Assembly: GCF_901482605.1 (NCBI RefSeq)
Contig: NZ_LR590481.1
Coordinates: 1,302,001-1,366,000 of the forward strand
Reading direction: 5' to 3'
Length of the DNA: 64,000 bases
From: Hathewaya histolytica
GTDB taxonomy: Bacteria > Bacillota > Clostridia > Clostridiales > Clostridiaceae
The stretch's first letter is position 1; each line of letters begins with the position of its first letter. Shown one piece after another: positions 34,140 to 43,019 of this stretch. A program made the position numbers and the translations under genes. The notes below the pieces were generated by a model. That model was not told where the DNA came from and ran no database searches. It was given only the letters and a program-made list of their open reading frames with translations.

Positions 34140-34634
34140 ATGAAGTTCTATGAAAGTAAGGCTTTATCAAGAACTTTAGGGATTATTTTAAACATAATAT
34201 TAGTATTTGGTATAGTTATGACTGCAATAGTATATTATAATACTTTTTTTATTAATAGTAAGAGTTTAGATGGAACTTGGAAGCCTTTAATGGCTATTAT
34301 ATTAACTCTTGGTATAGTATGTATATTTCTAATAGTATTTGAACTAAAAAAAATAACTTGTACTTTAGTTAAAGGTAATCCTTTCTTGTGGGAAAATGTA
34401 AATTCTTTAAATAAGATTTCTAAATATTGTTTTGTGATATCTGGATGTTACTTTCTTAATTTTATTTTTAATATAGGAAAGGGTACTTATAAATTTATAT
34501 ATATAGATACTAAAGGTATACATACAGATACAGAACTTATAATATTTTTATTAGCAGGAATTTTTATAGCTATATTATCTAAAATTTTTAAAGAAGCTGT
34601 TAAATTTAAAGAGGAAAATGATTATACAATATAG
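34140..34634 (+). CDS. DUF2975 membrane protein
   Basis: 164 residues with four membrane helices (LGIILNIILVFGIVMTAIVY; WKPLMAIILTLGIVCIFLIV; YCFVISGCYFLNFIFNIG; LIIFLLAGIFIAILSKIF) and the end KEAVKFKEENDYTI, the classic DUF2975 finish before a Cro/CI partner. AGGAGG lies 9 bp before ATG 34140. The HTH gene starts 17 bp after its stop. Confidence 0.8.
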   Translation: MKFYESKALSRTLGIILNIILVFGIVMTAIVYYNTFFINSKSLDGTWKPLMAIILTLGIVCIFLIVFELKKITCTLVKGNPFLWENVNSLNKISKYCFVISGCYFLNFIFNIGKGTYKFIYIDTKGIHTDTELIIFLLAGIFIAILSKIFKEAVKFKEENDYTI

Positions 34635-34651
34635 AAAAGGAAGAAAGGATT

Positions 34652-34861
34652 ATGGCAATAGTAATTAATTTAGATGTTATGATGGCTAAAAGAAAAGTTT
34701 CCCTACAAGATTTAGCAGAAAGAGTAGGTATAACTAATGCTAATCTATCCATATTAAAGAACAACAAAGCAAAGGCAATTAGATTTTCAACCTTAGAAGC
34801 TATTTGTAGGGAATTGAATTGTCAACCTGGTGATATTTTAGAATATATAGAACAAAAATAA
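34652..34861 (+). CDS. Cro/CI (YozG-like) XRE regulator
   Basis: 69 residues: MAIVINLDVMMAKRKVSLQD, LAERVGITNANLSILKNNKA, IRFSTLEAICRELNCQPGDI, LEYIE. This is the standard small XRE protein paired with DUF2975 membrane proteins. The pair probably forms a membrane-signalled autoregulatory unit, by analogy with other DUF2975-XRE pairs. AAAGGAAGAAAGG precedes the ATG. Confidence 0.88.
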   Translation: MAIVINLDVMMAKRKVSLQDLAERVGITNANLSILKNNKAKAIRFSTLEAICRELNCQPGDILEYIEQK

Positions 34862-34865
34862 TGGT

Positions 34866-34900
34866 TAAGGACTATAACAAAAGTATAGTCCATTATTTTA
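34866..34900 (+). terminator. Rho-independent terminator
   Basis: GGACTATA / TATAGTCC hairpin followed by ATTATTTTATT. Confidence 0.75.
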
Positions 34901-35034
34901 TTATAGTGTAAAATGATATAATGATTTTAGGATATAAAGGTCATTAATAAAAATCTTTATATTTAAGATATTATTTCGGATAATAAAGCACTTAATTTAT
35001 CTATTTTAAAAATACATTTTAAGGTGGGACGTAT

Positions 35035-35892
35035 ATGAAAAATAAAACAAAAGCGGTAGTGTATATGTTACTTTCAGCTTTATGCTTTGCTTTTATGTCA
35101 GCAATGGTAAAGTTATCTGGTGATCTTCCTGTGATGGAGAAGGTTCTCTTTAGAAATTTAGTTAGTTTAATTGTGGCTTTTGTGGCATTAAGGAAAAGTA
35201 ATATACCTATGTTTGGAAAGAAAGAGAATCAGAAGTACTTACTTGCAAGATCACTTCTTGGACTTTCTGGAGTGATATTAAATTTCTATGCTATAAACAA
35301 TCTAGCTCTAGCAGATTCTTCTATGTTAAACAAGCTTTCACCATTTTTTATAACTTTATTTGCAGTTATGTTTTTAAAGGAAAAGTTTACACCTATTAAA
35401 GGCATATCCATGATAGTAGTTTTTATTGGGGCAATTTTGGTTATAAGACCTCAATGGAATTTAAGTGTACTACCAGCCTTTGCGGGATTCTTATCCGCAG
35501 CATTTGCAGGAGCAGCATATACTTTAGTTAGGTTTTTAAAGGATAGAGAAAATCCTTCAACAATAGTTTTTTATTTCTCCATAGTATCTGTTTTAGGAAC
35601 TATACCTTTTGTTATAATGAATTATAAGCCAATGAGCATAGTACAGTTTATATATTTAATGGGTACGGGAGTCTTTGCAGCTATGGCACAGTTTGCATTA
35701 ACTTATTCTTATAAGTACGCTCCAGCATCAGAAGTTGCTATATATAACTATGCAAACATAGTATTTTCTATTATAATAGGTTTTTTATTTTGGGGGGAAG
35801 TACCAGACCTTTTAAGTATTACAGGTGGAACCATAATAACGCTAATGGCTATAATAGTTTACTTTCATAATAAAAAGAAAGCCTTAGACTAG
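35035..35892 (+). CDS. EamA/DMT-superfamily transporter
   Basis: 285 residues with ten helices in two five-helix EamA repeats. The first ends LNKLSPFFITLFAVMFLKEKF and the second ends NYANIVFSIIIGFLFWGEVP, the usual paired signatures. Probably exports a metabolite or nucleotide sugar. AAGGTGGGACG precedes the ATG. Monocistronic. Confidence 0.85.
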   Translation: MKNKTKAVVYMLLSALCFAFMSAMVKLSGDLPVMEKVLFRNLVSLIVAFVALRKSNIPMFGKKENQKYLLARSLLGLSGVILNFYAINNLALADSSMLNKLSPFFITLFAVMFLKEKFTPIKGISMIVVFIGAILVIRPQWNLSVLPAFAGFLSAAFAGAAYTLVRFLKDRENPSTIVFYFSIVSVLGTIPFVIMNYKPMSIVQFIYLMGTGVFAAMAQFALTYSYKYAPASEVAIYNYANIVFSIIIGFLFWGEVPDLLSITGGTIITLMAIIVYFHNKKKALD

Positions 35893-35913
35893 TTTTCATA
35901 TAATATATTAAGG

Positions 35914-35962
35914 AAAAGTCTCCTATACAAAATATATAAAAGTGTATGGGAGACTTTTATAT
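35914..35962 (+). terminator. Rho-independent terminator
   Basis: AAAAGTCTCCTATACA pairs with TGTATGGGAGACTTTT across a short AT loop. Confidence 0.85.
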
Positions 35963-36114
35963 ATTTTGTTTACTTTATAAGCATATTGTATCCATACACT
36001 TTTTAAAATATGAAAGTCGTGATAATATTTCATTATAAATAATTTGTGTCTTATAAAAAGATGAAGTAATTATTGAGTTATAAGTAAGCTTATATGAAAG
36101 GGAGATTATGTATA

Positions 36115-36624
36115 ATGGTTAACAGTTCAAAAAATACTAAAATTTTAGTTGTCACAAGTATGTTTGCAGCGCTTATTTGTCTAACTACTGCATTTTTATT
36201 TCATATACCTACAGGTATTAATGGAGGATATATACATATAGGAGATGCATTTATATATTTAGCTGCAGCTATATTACCTAAACCTTATGCTATGATAGCC
36301 GCGGCCATAGGAGCAGGGCTTTCTGATGCCATATCTCCAGGAGGAATGGTATGGGTTATACCTACAATGATAATCAAACCAATCTTAGTATTATTTTTTA
36401 CCTCTAAGAAAAATACTATAATATGCAAACAAAACACTTATGCTGTGTTTATAGCAGGGATTCTTGGAGTTATAGGCTACTATTTGGCTACTGGAATTAT
36501 GTTTGGTGATTTTAAAATTGCAATTGTAAGTTTCCTTATGGGTTTTTTACAACCAATAGGAAGTGGAATTGCATTTATGATTTTAGGGGGTGCACTAGAC
36601 AAAATAAAAATATCAAAAAAATAA
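36115..36624 (+). CDS. ECF-type transporter substrate-binding (S) component
   Basis: 169 residues with five to six helices and the S-component pattern: GGYIHIGDAFIYLAAAILP, IGAGLSDAISPGGMVWVIPT and FLQPIGSGIAFMILGGALDK. Such proteins pair with a shared EcfAAT energising module to import vitamins. No T or A subunit is adjacent and no riboswitch could be seen upstream, so the vitamin is unknown. ATG 36094 is an alternative start. Confidence 0.75.
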   Translation: MVNSSKNTKILVVTSMFAALICLTTAFLFHIPTGINGGYIHIGDAFIYLAAAILPKPYAMIAAAIGAGLSDAISPGGMVWVIPTMIIKPILVLFFTSKKNTIICKQNTYAVFIAGILGVIGYYLATGIMFGDFKIAIVSFLMGFLQPIGSGIAFMILGGALDKIKISKK

Positions 36625-36714
36625 GGACAAAAATTTCATAGTAAAGGGATTGAATGAATACTTTATATAGTATAGATAATAATAGATTGCCTTTAGAATA
36701 TAATAACTCTCAGT

Positions 36715-36749
36715 GGGGACAAGTTAAATTATGACTTGTCTCTATTTTA
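36715..36749 (+). terminator. Rho-independent terminator
   Basis: GGGGACAAGT / ACTTGTCTC hairpin followed by TATTTTAC. Confidence 0.75.
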
Positions 36750-36906
36750 CTTCACCTAGCATGTATAGTAATTTGGTGTTGAAAATTCACTATGTAGATT
36801 GATAGTGCCAACCAATAGATAGAGAAAAGGTATTAATTCAAGTTTAAAGGATATATGGTAATATATTATATATATGTGTGTTGCAAAATCTATGGGGGAT
36901 AAGTAA

Positions 36907-37719
36907 ATGGAAAACAACAAAGATAGTATAAACCAAGAAGGGGTAAGTATTTTAGAAAATATATTTATTTTCTTGTTTTACATGATATTGTCATGTATAT
37001 CTAACGGTGCCATTTCTGCATTTTTAGAAAGAACTTTATATTTTAAACCAAACATATGGATAAAATTAATTGAATCAGTCTTATTTATAGTAATGGAATT
37101 ATTATTTATTAAATTTTATAAAAATTATGGAAAACTTCATTTAGACTTTAAAAGGACTAAAAACTATAAAATTTATATTTGGTTATCTTTAATAGTTATA
37201 GGATATATATGGTTTTATGATAATAGTATAGAAATATTTTTAGATTCTATTATAAAGGTAGATTTAGTTGATTATGCTTTTAAAAATAAAAAGGGATTAT
37301 ATCTTATATATATTTCTATATATTTATCAATATTTGCACCTATTTTTGAAGAAATAATATTTAGAGGTTTACTATTTAAAGGACTTTTAAAAAGATATGA
37401 TTATTTAAAAGCTATAATAGCATCTTCAATATTTTTTGCAATAATTCATGGTGATATCAAGCAGGGAATTAATGCCTTTATTCTTGGAATTATTTTAGCT
37501 ATAGTTTATTATAGAACTAATTCATTATTACCATGTATTTTCCTTCATTTTGTTAATAATTTTATATATGTTTTATCGCTTTATGGAATAAGAATTAAGT
37601 CTAGTAATTTTAGTTTAATAGAACTAGTAATTGGAGCTCTTATATTAATAAGTTCTTATCTTATACATAAAAAAATTATTAAAACTGAAAAAGAAGAAAA
37701 CGTGAAGGTAATTTATTAA
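36907..37719 (+). CDS. CPBP-family intramembrane metalloprotease
   Basis: 270 residues, about eight helices. The CPBP/Abi motifs are complete: EEIIFRGLLFKGL (motif 1), FFAIIHGD (motif 2) and HFVNNFIY (motif 3), giving the Glu-Glu...Arg, His and His-Asn catalytic set of Rce1-type proteases. Often linked to bacteriocin self-immunity or peptide processing. GGGGGAT precedes the ATG. A frameshifted paralogue lies directly downstream with nearly identical 3' DNA. Confidence 0.85.
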   Translation: MENNKDSINQEGVSILENIFIFLFYMILSCISNGAISAFLERTLYFKPNIWIKLIESVLFIVMELLFIKFYKNYGKLHLDFKRTKNYKIYIWLSLIVIGYIWFYDNSIEIFLDSIIKVDLVDYAFKNKKGLYLIYISIYLSIFAPIFEEIIFRGLLFKGLLKRYDYLKAIIASSIFFAIIHGDIKQGINAFILGIILAIVYYRTNSLLPCIFLHFVNNFIYVLSLYGIRIKSSNFSLIELVIGALILISSYLIHKKIIKTEKEENVKVIY

Positions 37720-37781
37720 AGTGGTACTAAGCAAATTAACTGTATAGAGGTATTATATTTTTAATATTTGGAGGAAATAAA

Positions 37782-38593
37782 ATGATGGGGAAGGTTGGTA
37801 ACGAACTAGTTAGTTCACAAGAAATGACTATAGGACAAGCTATTTTTCTATTAATAGTATTTGCTATGATATATGGCATAGGAGAATTTCCAACTCTTAT
37901 ATTACATTATTACAAGAAATGTGATTCTAATATTACATATTTTTTAGAATATCTATTTTTAGTATTAAGAATTATTTTTTACATAGTTTTTTTTAAAATT
38001 AATAAAAAAAATATAGTATTAATTTTAAAATTAAACAGAAAGTTTTAATTTATTTAAGTTATACGTTGATTTATGAAAACACTTTAGGAATAGTTATAGA
38101 ATGGATATTTAGTGATCCTATTAGTCAGATTTTTATGGATAAATTCAATAATAACCTTATTAGTACTACAATTTTAATAGTTATAGTAGCACCTATTTGT
38201 GAAGAAATATTATTTAGAGGAATAATATTAGAAATGTTTTTAAAAAAATATAGTACATTAAAATCTATATTAGTATCGGCATTAATGTTTGGAATTATTC
38301 ATGGAAATTTTATTCAAGGAGTTGAAACTTTTTTTATAGCTATTATTTTAGGATATATCTATTATAAAACTAATTCATTATTACCATGTATTTTCCTTCA
38401 TTTTGTTAATAATTTTATATATATTTTGTCGCTTTATGGAATTAAAATTGAATCTACTAATTTTAGTTTAACAGAACTAATTATTGGAGTCATTATATTA
38501 ATAAGTTCTTACTTTATATATATAAAGTTTATTAAAACTGAAAAAGAAGAAAAAAGAATATTACTGTGTAGTAAACTATATTTTATAATTTAA
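37782..38593 (+). pseudogene. Second CPBP-family protease, frameshifted at an A8 run
   Basis: The N-terminal part (37782-38048) and the catalytic part (to 38593) lie in different frames. Adding one A to the run 38004-38011 would join them as FKINKKKYSINFKIKQKVLI, which matches the paralogue's layout (GKLHLDFKRTKNYKIYIWLS). The catalytic half keeps EEILFRGII, FGIIHGN and HFVNNFIY. As read, the first part ends after 88 residues; a separate start at 38066 would give an incomplete membrane domain. Either decay, phase variation or a base-call error. Confidence 0.7.
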
Positions 38594-38602
38594 CATAGCA
38601 AT

Positions 38603-38650
38603 TTAGGGTGGTGTATAAATGATTAAGTTATTTATATAGCACCCTTTTAA
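38603..38650 (+). terminator. Rho-independent terminator
   Basis: AGGGTG...ATAAAT / ATTTAT...CACCCT long stem followed by TTTT, closing the CPBP gene pair. Confidence 0.85.
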
Positions 38651-38768
38651 AATATTAATATATTTTAACTATTAATAATATATAATATAATTAACTTGTA
38701 TATTATAAATTAAATTATCAATAAAGATGAAAATATAATACAAAATTAAAAAGGAAGGAAGTGAATAC

Positions 38769-38807
38769 TTGGTAATTTTGTGTATCTATATTACACATAT
38801 TAACTAA
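38769..38807 (+). CDS. Possible 12-codon leader peptide before AIM24
   Basis: AAGGAAGGAAGTG is a strong ribosome site 6 bp before TTG 38769, which opens MVILCIYITHIN and stops at 38805-38807. The AIM24 gene has no ribosome site of its own and starts 1-10 bases later (GTG 38808 or ATG 38817). Reading through this mini-frame could be how the main gene is translated. Inference from spacing only. Confidence 0.35.
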   Translation: MVILCIYITHIN

Positions 38808-38816
38808 GTGCAAACT

Positions 38817-39470
38817 ATGATAAAACATGAATTATTATTTGAGGAAGCTAATAGAACGCTTAAATTAATTTGTCAGCCTGGAGACGAAATTATGGTAGAA
38901 GCAGGGGCTATGGTTTCCATGTCTGATGCCTTTGAACTCACTGCTAAAACTGGTGGACTAGGTAAAGTTTTTGGAAGAATGCTTACAGGAGAAAGTGCTT
39001 TTATTCAAAAGTTTAAAGCAAGGGACAATGGTGAGTTATTATTAGCACCTTCATATTTGGGAGATATAAAACATATAACTTTAGATAATTCCAGAGCTTA
39101 CAGGTTAGGAAAAGGTGCATTTTTAGCCTCCACAGAAGGAATAGAAATAAAAACAAAGGGATCTGGTGCAAAGGGGATTTTTTCTGGTGAAGGATTGTTT
39201 CAAATGGAAGCTAGAGGGGAAGGAGAGCTTTTCCTTTCATCATATGGTTCAATTTATGAAAAACGTCTAGAATTTGGAGAAGTTTATATAGTGGATACTG
39301 CTCACTTAGTATTATGGGATAGTGCGCTTAATTATAGCGTAGAAATGGCTTCTGGATTTTTAGGATCCATAGCAGGAGGAGAAGGACTAGTATGTAAGTT
39401 TACAGGTCCGGGACTTATATGGATACAAACCAGAAATCCTAATAATCTTATTAATAATTCTTCTAAATAA
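38817..39470 (+). CDS. AIM24 family protein (TIGR00266-like)
   Basis: 217 residues of stacked beta strands: LICQPGDEIMVEAGAMVSMS, then GESAFIQKFKA, LLAPSYLGDIKHI, GSGAKGIFSGEGLFQME, GLVCKFTGPGLIWIQTRNP. The EAGAMVSM and TRNP elements are diagnostic. Function in bacteria is unclear; possibly a scaffold or tail-spike-like barrel. Start is ambiguous (GTG 38808 or ATG 38817), with the ribosome site set further back. Confidence 0.85.
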   Translation: MIKHELLFEEANRTLKLICQPGDEIMVEAGAMVSMSDAFELTAKTGGLGKVFGRMLTGESAFIQKFKARDNGELLLAPSYLGDIKHITLDNSRAYRLGKGAFLASTEGIEIKTKGSGAKGIFSGEGLFQMEARGEGELFLSSYGSIYEKRLEFGEVYIVDTAHLVLWDSALNYSVEMASGFLGSIAGGEGLVCKFTGPGLIWIQTRNPNNLINNSSK

Positions 39471-39506
39471 CTATATTAAAATATTTTTGCATGGGGGAAA
39501 AGTATT

Positions 39507-40133
39507 GTGAACAAAAGAATAGGATTTTTGAAAAATGCTTTAATAGTTTCAATAATAATATTAAGCACCATAAGTTTAAGCGGGTGTAATGTTTTTAGAA
39601 ATAAGATGGGAAAGATGTTAGAAAGTTTAAAAGGAAGAGAAGCTATTGTGCAAACTTATGATGAAGACAGTAACATCATTGATAGAATAGAAGGAAAATC
39701 CATAAGCATAAATACTGAAGATGAATTTAATTCTAAGGATGAAGATGGTAAAACAATTAAAAAATCTGCAGTTATGAAACTAACTGTAGGTGGTAAATCT
39801 ATGCTACATGTTGGCAGTAGTCTAATTATGTACGAAAAAGGATTAGAAGATATTTTTAATGAATATTCTAAAAAAGTGGAAATTAAAAACTTAAAAAGAT
39901 CAACTCCATTTTTAAATAATATGATTAATGATATGAGAAACCTTACCACAGGTAAAAGTAAAGTAGTTTTAATTAGATCACAATCTGGTAAACCACTAGC
40001 TACTTTTGCAGGTAATAATGTAAGTTATTTTGCAACAGGGATAGACAAGTCTACAGGTATATTAATAGATGGAAAATATCTATTTATATATAGATGTGAT
40101 TATTCGATTTATGATATGGATTTAGTGAATTAA
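39507..40133 (+). CDS. DUF5052-type lipoprotein
   Basis: 208 residues. Lipobox LSGC at 25-28 (TISLSGCNVF). The mature protein has GREAIVQTYDEDSNIIDRIE, then GGKSMLHVGSSLIMYEKGLE and KVVLIRSQSGKPLATFAGNN. This matches a Firmicute lipoprotein family annotated DUF5052. GTG start follows GGGGGAAAAG. It lies 37 bp behind AIM24 and may be co-transcribed. Function unknown. Confidence 0.7.
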   Translation: MNKRIGFLKNALIVSIIILSTISLSGCNVFRNKMGKMLESLKGREAIVQTYDEDSNIIDRIEGKSISINTEDEFNSKDEDGKTIKKSAVMKLTVGGKSMLHVGSSLIMYEKGLEDIFNEYSKKVEIKNLKRSTPFLNNMINDMRNLTTGKSKVVLIRSQSGKPLATFAGNNVSYFATGIDKSTGILIDGKYLFIYRCDYSIYDMDLVN

Positions 40134-40259
40134 AAGCAAGTACAATAGATTATTTAATTTTTTAAATGAAAGAGAATCTGCTGAAAGTATCTTTACTAAA
40201 ATGTTTTGAAAAAATCAAAGAAGGAAATAGAAGAAAGATATAACTAAATAGAAATAAGT

Positions 40260-40307
40260 AAAGATGTCTTCCTGTTTAAATTAGAATTAAACAGGAAGAC
40301 ATCTTTC
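40260..40307. terminator. Long bidirectional terminator
   Basis: AAAGATGTCTTCCTGTTTAA pairs with TTAAACAGGAAGACATCTTT; a perfect 20-bp stem between the lipoprotein gene and the minus-strand relic. Confidence 0.9.
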
Positions 40308-40325
40308 TATTTATGCTTATATTTA

Positions 40326-40451
40326 TTAATAACCAAGAACTTGGTTTACTATAATTACTTTTATCCTATCTTTTACAAATTGGCCTCTATTTAAACTCTT
40401 AATAGTTCTTTGAACTCTAGTTTCTATATACCAATGAACATTTTTATCCAC
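40326..40451 (-). pseudogene. 5' fragment of a LUD-domain (lactate utilisation) protein gene
   Basis: AAGGGG precedes a start (GTG 40451, or ATG 40460) and 41 codons reading DKNVHWYIETRVQRTIKSLN then FVKDRIKV before stop. Clostridial LUD-domain proteins begin with a similar W-x-x-E-x-R-x-x-RTIK-x-L ... KD element and run over 200 residues. The rest is missing. This looks like a truncated relic; a genuine micro-protein is less likely. Confidence 0.5.
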
Positions 40452-40623
40452 TGAATTCATCCCCTTAAATTGAAATTTTATATAAATGACTATTTTAATT
40501 TAGTGATTTTATATAAATTATACACTAATAAATTTAATAAAATCTACTGCTCCCTCTTTTTGAACACTAAAAATTCATAAGTATACGTATTTTATAATTT
40601 CACTTCTGCATTTTTATAAGTTT

Positions 40624-40667
40624 AAGTTATCACTAGATATAATGATAGTTATATCTAGTGGCAACTT
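40624..40667. repeat. 19-bp inverted repeat (17/19 matches)
   Basis: AAGTTATCACTAGATATAA and its imperfect complement flank a 6-base spacer. It lies in gene-free DNA. Could be a terminator, operator or the relic of a small mobile repeat. Confidence 0.6.
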
Positions 40668-40694
40668 TTATTTACATATAATCACTTGAATTAC

Positions 40695-40732
40695 AATATG
40701 CATATGTATACATCTGTTTACATATGCATATT
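40695..40732. repeat. 14-bp perfect inverted repeat
   Basis: AATATGCATATGTA and its exact complement flank a 10-base spacer, 28 bp after the first inverted repeat. It is 43 bp before an XRE-like relic, so it may be an orphan operator. Confidence 0.6.
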
Positions 40733-40774
40733 AGGTTGATATACATTGAGTATATATATGTATACATAAGTCTT

Positions 40775-40852
40775 ATGATTTTAGAACTTAAATTGAGGAA
40801 TATAAGAAAACTTAAAAGTTATACAAAAACACTTCAAAATTGTTTTATTTAA
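40775..40852 (+). pseudogene. Possible XRE-type regulator relic
   Basis: ATG 40775 opens MILELKLRNIRKLKSYTKTL and stops after 25 codons. The LKLRNIRKLKSYT pattern is how many Cro/CI proteins begin (KLRxIRKxKxYT), but the HTH that should follow is absent. Weak evidence. Confidence 0.3.
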
Positions 40853-41058
40853 AAAGAAAAAATAAAAAAGGGTTATAACATTAAGAAGAGATAAAATGAG
40901 GCATATAAAAGAAAATGGGGCAACCTAGAATTTTACAAATAGTTATTTTAGGGCTTATATATAGAATTTTTTATGAAAGTGATATAATAGTTCTAAATTA
41001 AATTTTAAAGTTGATACAAACAATATATGTTTAAGTCAAAAGTTATGGGGGATAGGAT
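40853..41058. other. Intergenic region
   Basis: AT-rich leader of the nucleotidyltransferase gene; a 10-codon frame at about 40897 is probably chance. Nothing else supported. Confidence 0.3.
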
Positions 41059-41829
41059 ATGAATGATGTAATTATTGAAAAGTTAAAAACTATTGAAAAA
41101 GAAGAAGATATTAAAATATTATTTGCAGTTGAATCAGGAAGTCGTGCTTGGGGATTTCCATCAAAAGATAGTGATTATGATGTTAGGTTTATTTATATAC
41201 ATACACTTGATTGGTATTTATCAATAGATAAAAAGAGAGATGTATTAGAATATACAATTAATGATTTATTGGATATAAGTGGCTGGGATATTACAAAAGC
41301 ACTAAATTTATTTAGAAGCTGTAATCCATCACTAATGGAATGGTTGTATTCTCCTATAATATATTTACAGCAGGCTTTATTTATAAATGATTTAAAAGAT
41401 TTAAGCAATACGTATTTTTCACCTAAAGCTAGTATGTATCACTATTTTAATATGGCTAAAGCAAACTACAAAAGTTACTTGCAGAGTGATAAAGTTAGAG
41501 TAAAAAAATATTTATATGTTTTAAGACCTATACTGGCATGTAAATGGTTAGAAAACAATAAAACTATTCCACCTGTGGAGTTTAATAGGCTTATTGAAAC
41601 ACAAATAAATAATGATGAATTACTGCAGGAAATTAGAGCTTTATTACATAGAAAAAGGTTAGGGGAAGAGATTCATACAGAAACAAGAATAGACATTATT
41701 AATGACTTTATAGATAAGAATATATGTTATTATAGTGAATTTATAAAAAATCTAAAAGATAATGATCCCATTAATACTTCAATTTTAAATGACTTATTTA
41801 GAAAAACTTTAGAAGAGATCTGGGGATAA
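41059..41829 (+). CDS. Nucleotidyltransferase-superfamily protein (COG3541/YcgL-like)
   Basis: 256 residues. Polymerase-beta-type motif ESGSRAWGFPSKDSDYDVRF (29-48) carries GS and the two metal-binding aspartates. Downstream LLDISGWDITKALNLF, NPSLMEWLYSPI, YHYFNMAKANYK and LYVLRPILACKWL are typical of the COG3541 family, relatives of which (RlaP) occur in RNA-repair operons. No ligase or Hen1 neighbour is seen, so its target here is unknown. Confidence 0.8.
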   Translation: MNDVIIEKLKTIEKEEDIKILFAVESGSRAWGFPSKDSDYDVRFIYIHTLDWYLSIDKKRDVLEYTINDLLDISGWDITKALNLFRSCNPSLMEWLYSPIIYLQQALFINDLKDLSNTYFSPKASMYHYFNMAKANYKSYLQSDKVRVKKYLYVLRPILACKWLENNKTIPPVEFNRLIETQINNDELLQEIRALLHRKRLGEEIHTETRIDIINDFIDKNICYYSEFIKNLKDNDPINTSILNDLFRKTLEEIWG

Positions 41830-41975
41830 GAAAACTAAAAGAATTCTTAAAATAGGAACTACCTCTCTTTTTATATTTTAATTAAATCTATAAAATAGTA
41901 TAATATATATTAATGTAAACAGATTTTAAGGATAAAACATTATTAGTTTAATTTTGTGAGGAGAGAGTAAAAACT

Positions 41976-42857
41976 ATGGCAGATTCAATATTTAGTGTAA
42001 GAGTAGATGAGGAGATAAAGCTTAAATTTAATGAAACAGCTAAATCTCTTGGTATAAATAACAAAGAGTTTATGGAAGAACTAATGAGTTTCTATGAACT
42101 ACATAAAGTAAGTGAGGAATCTACTCTTAATGTACAAAGTGATATAAATGAACTTCAGCATATAACTAAGAGAATGATAGATATATATATAAATTTAGTG
42201 GAAGGTGTTAAGGTTTTAGACAACGAAAAAGAGGATAAACAAAGAAAAGCCTTAGATGAACAATATAAGGAAATAACTAAGTTGAAAAATGAATTGGATA
42301 TAGAAAAATCAAATAGCGAAGAACTTCGAAATAAAATAGAGGTAATTAATAAAGAAAAAGTTACTATAGATAATAAACTTAAAGAACAGGAAGAAATAAA
42401 TAATAGTTTCAAAAGTTTAAAATCTATGTTGGAAGATAAGATAAAAGAGTTAGAGGAAAGACTTAAAAAGAATGGAAATGTTTCAGAAGAATTAAAAAAA
42501 GTAAAGGAATCTCTTAAGCAAAATGAGGAAGAGAAAAATCATTTAATGAACTTAATGAATAGTTATAAGGAAGAAAATAGTGAGTTAAAAGTTAAACTTC
42601 AAAAAGCAGAATCAGAAGCAGGACTAATTAAAAATTCTCTAAAAAAAGAGTATGAAGAACGTGTAGAATTAATTAAGGAAAAAGAAAGCTTAGAAAAAAA
42701 CAGAATTATTCTTGAACTTAAGGAAAGCAACTATGAAAAAATATCAGTGATTGAAAAAGAATTAAATACAAAATTAATAGAATTAATTGAACAAAATACT
42801 ATGGCAAACAATAGAATAAAAGAACTTCAAGATGAGATAAAGAAACTTATAAAATAA
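41976..42857 (+). CDS. RHH-type DNA-binding protein with long coiled coil
   Basis: 293 residues. The first 45 (SIFSVRVDEEIKLKFNETAK then GINNKEFMEELMSFYEL) match a ribbon-helix-helix or related small DNA-binding head. The remaining 240 are almost unbroken Lys/Glu/Leu/Asn heptads (coiled coil). It resembles chromosome- or plasmid-organising proteins in layout only. GTGAGGAGAG precedes the ATG. Followed by a terminator, so monocistronic. Confidence 0.55.
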   Translation: MADSIFSVRVDEEIKLKFNETAKSLGINNKEFMEELMSFYELHKVSEESTLNVQSDINELQHITKRMIDIYINLVEGVKVLDNEKEDKQRKALDEQYKEITKLKNELDIEKSNSEELRNKIEVINKEKVTIDNKLKEQEEINNSFKSLKSMLEDKIKELEERLKKNGNVSEELKKVKESLKQNEEEKNHLMNLMNSYKEENSELKVKLQKAESEAGLIKNSLKKEYEERVELIKEKESLEKNRIILELKESNYEKISVIEKELNTKLIELIEQNTMANNRIKELQDEIKKLIK

Positions 42858-42929
42858 ATTATTAAAACTAAAAAATACATTTATAAAGTACATAATTAAT
42901 AAATATAATAAAATAATTAAAAATAAAGA

Positions 42930-42959
42930 ACCCTTAGATTTAATCTAAGGATTTTTTTA
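42930..42959 (+). terminator. Rho-independent terminator
   Basis: CCTTAGATT / AATCTAAGG hairpin followed by seven T residues within ATTTTTTTAT. Confidence 0.85.
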
Positions 42960-43019
42960 TTTCTAATACAATGTATAATATAAGTAACACACTATATATT
43001 AAAAGAGGGTAAAATAGAT

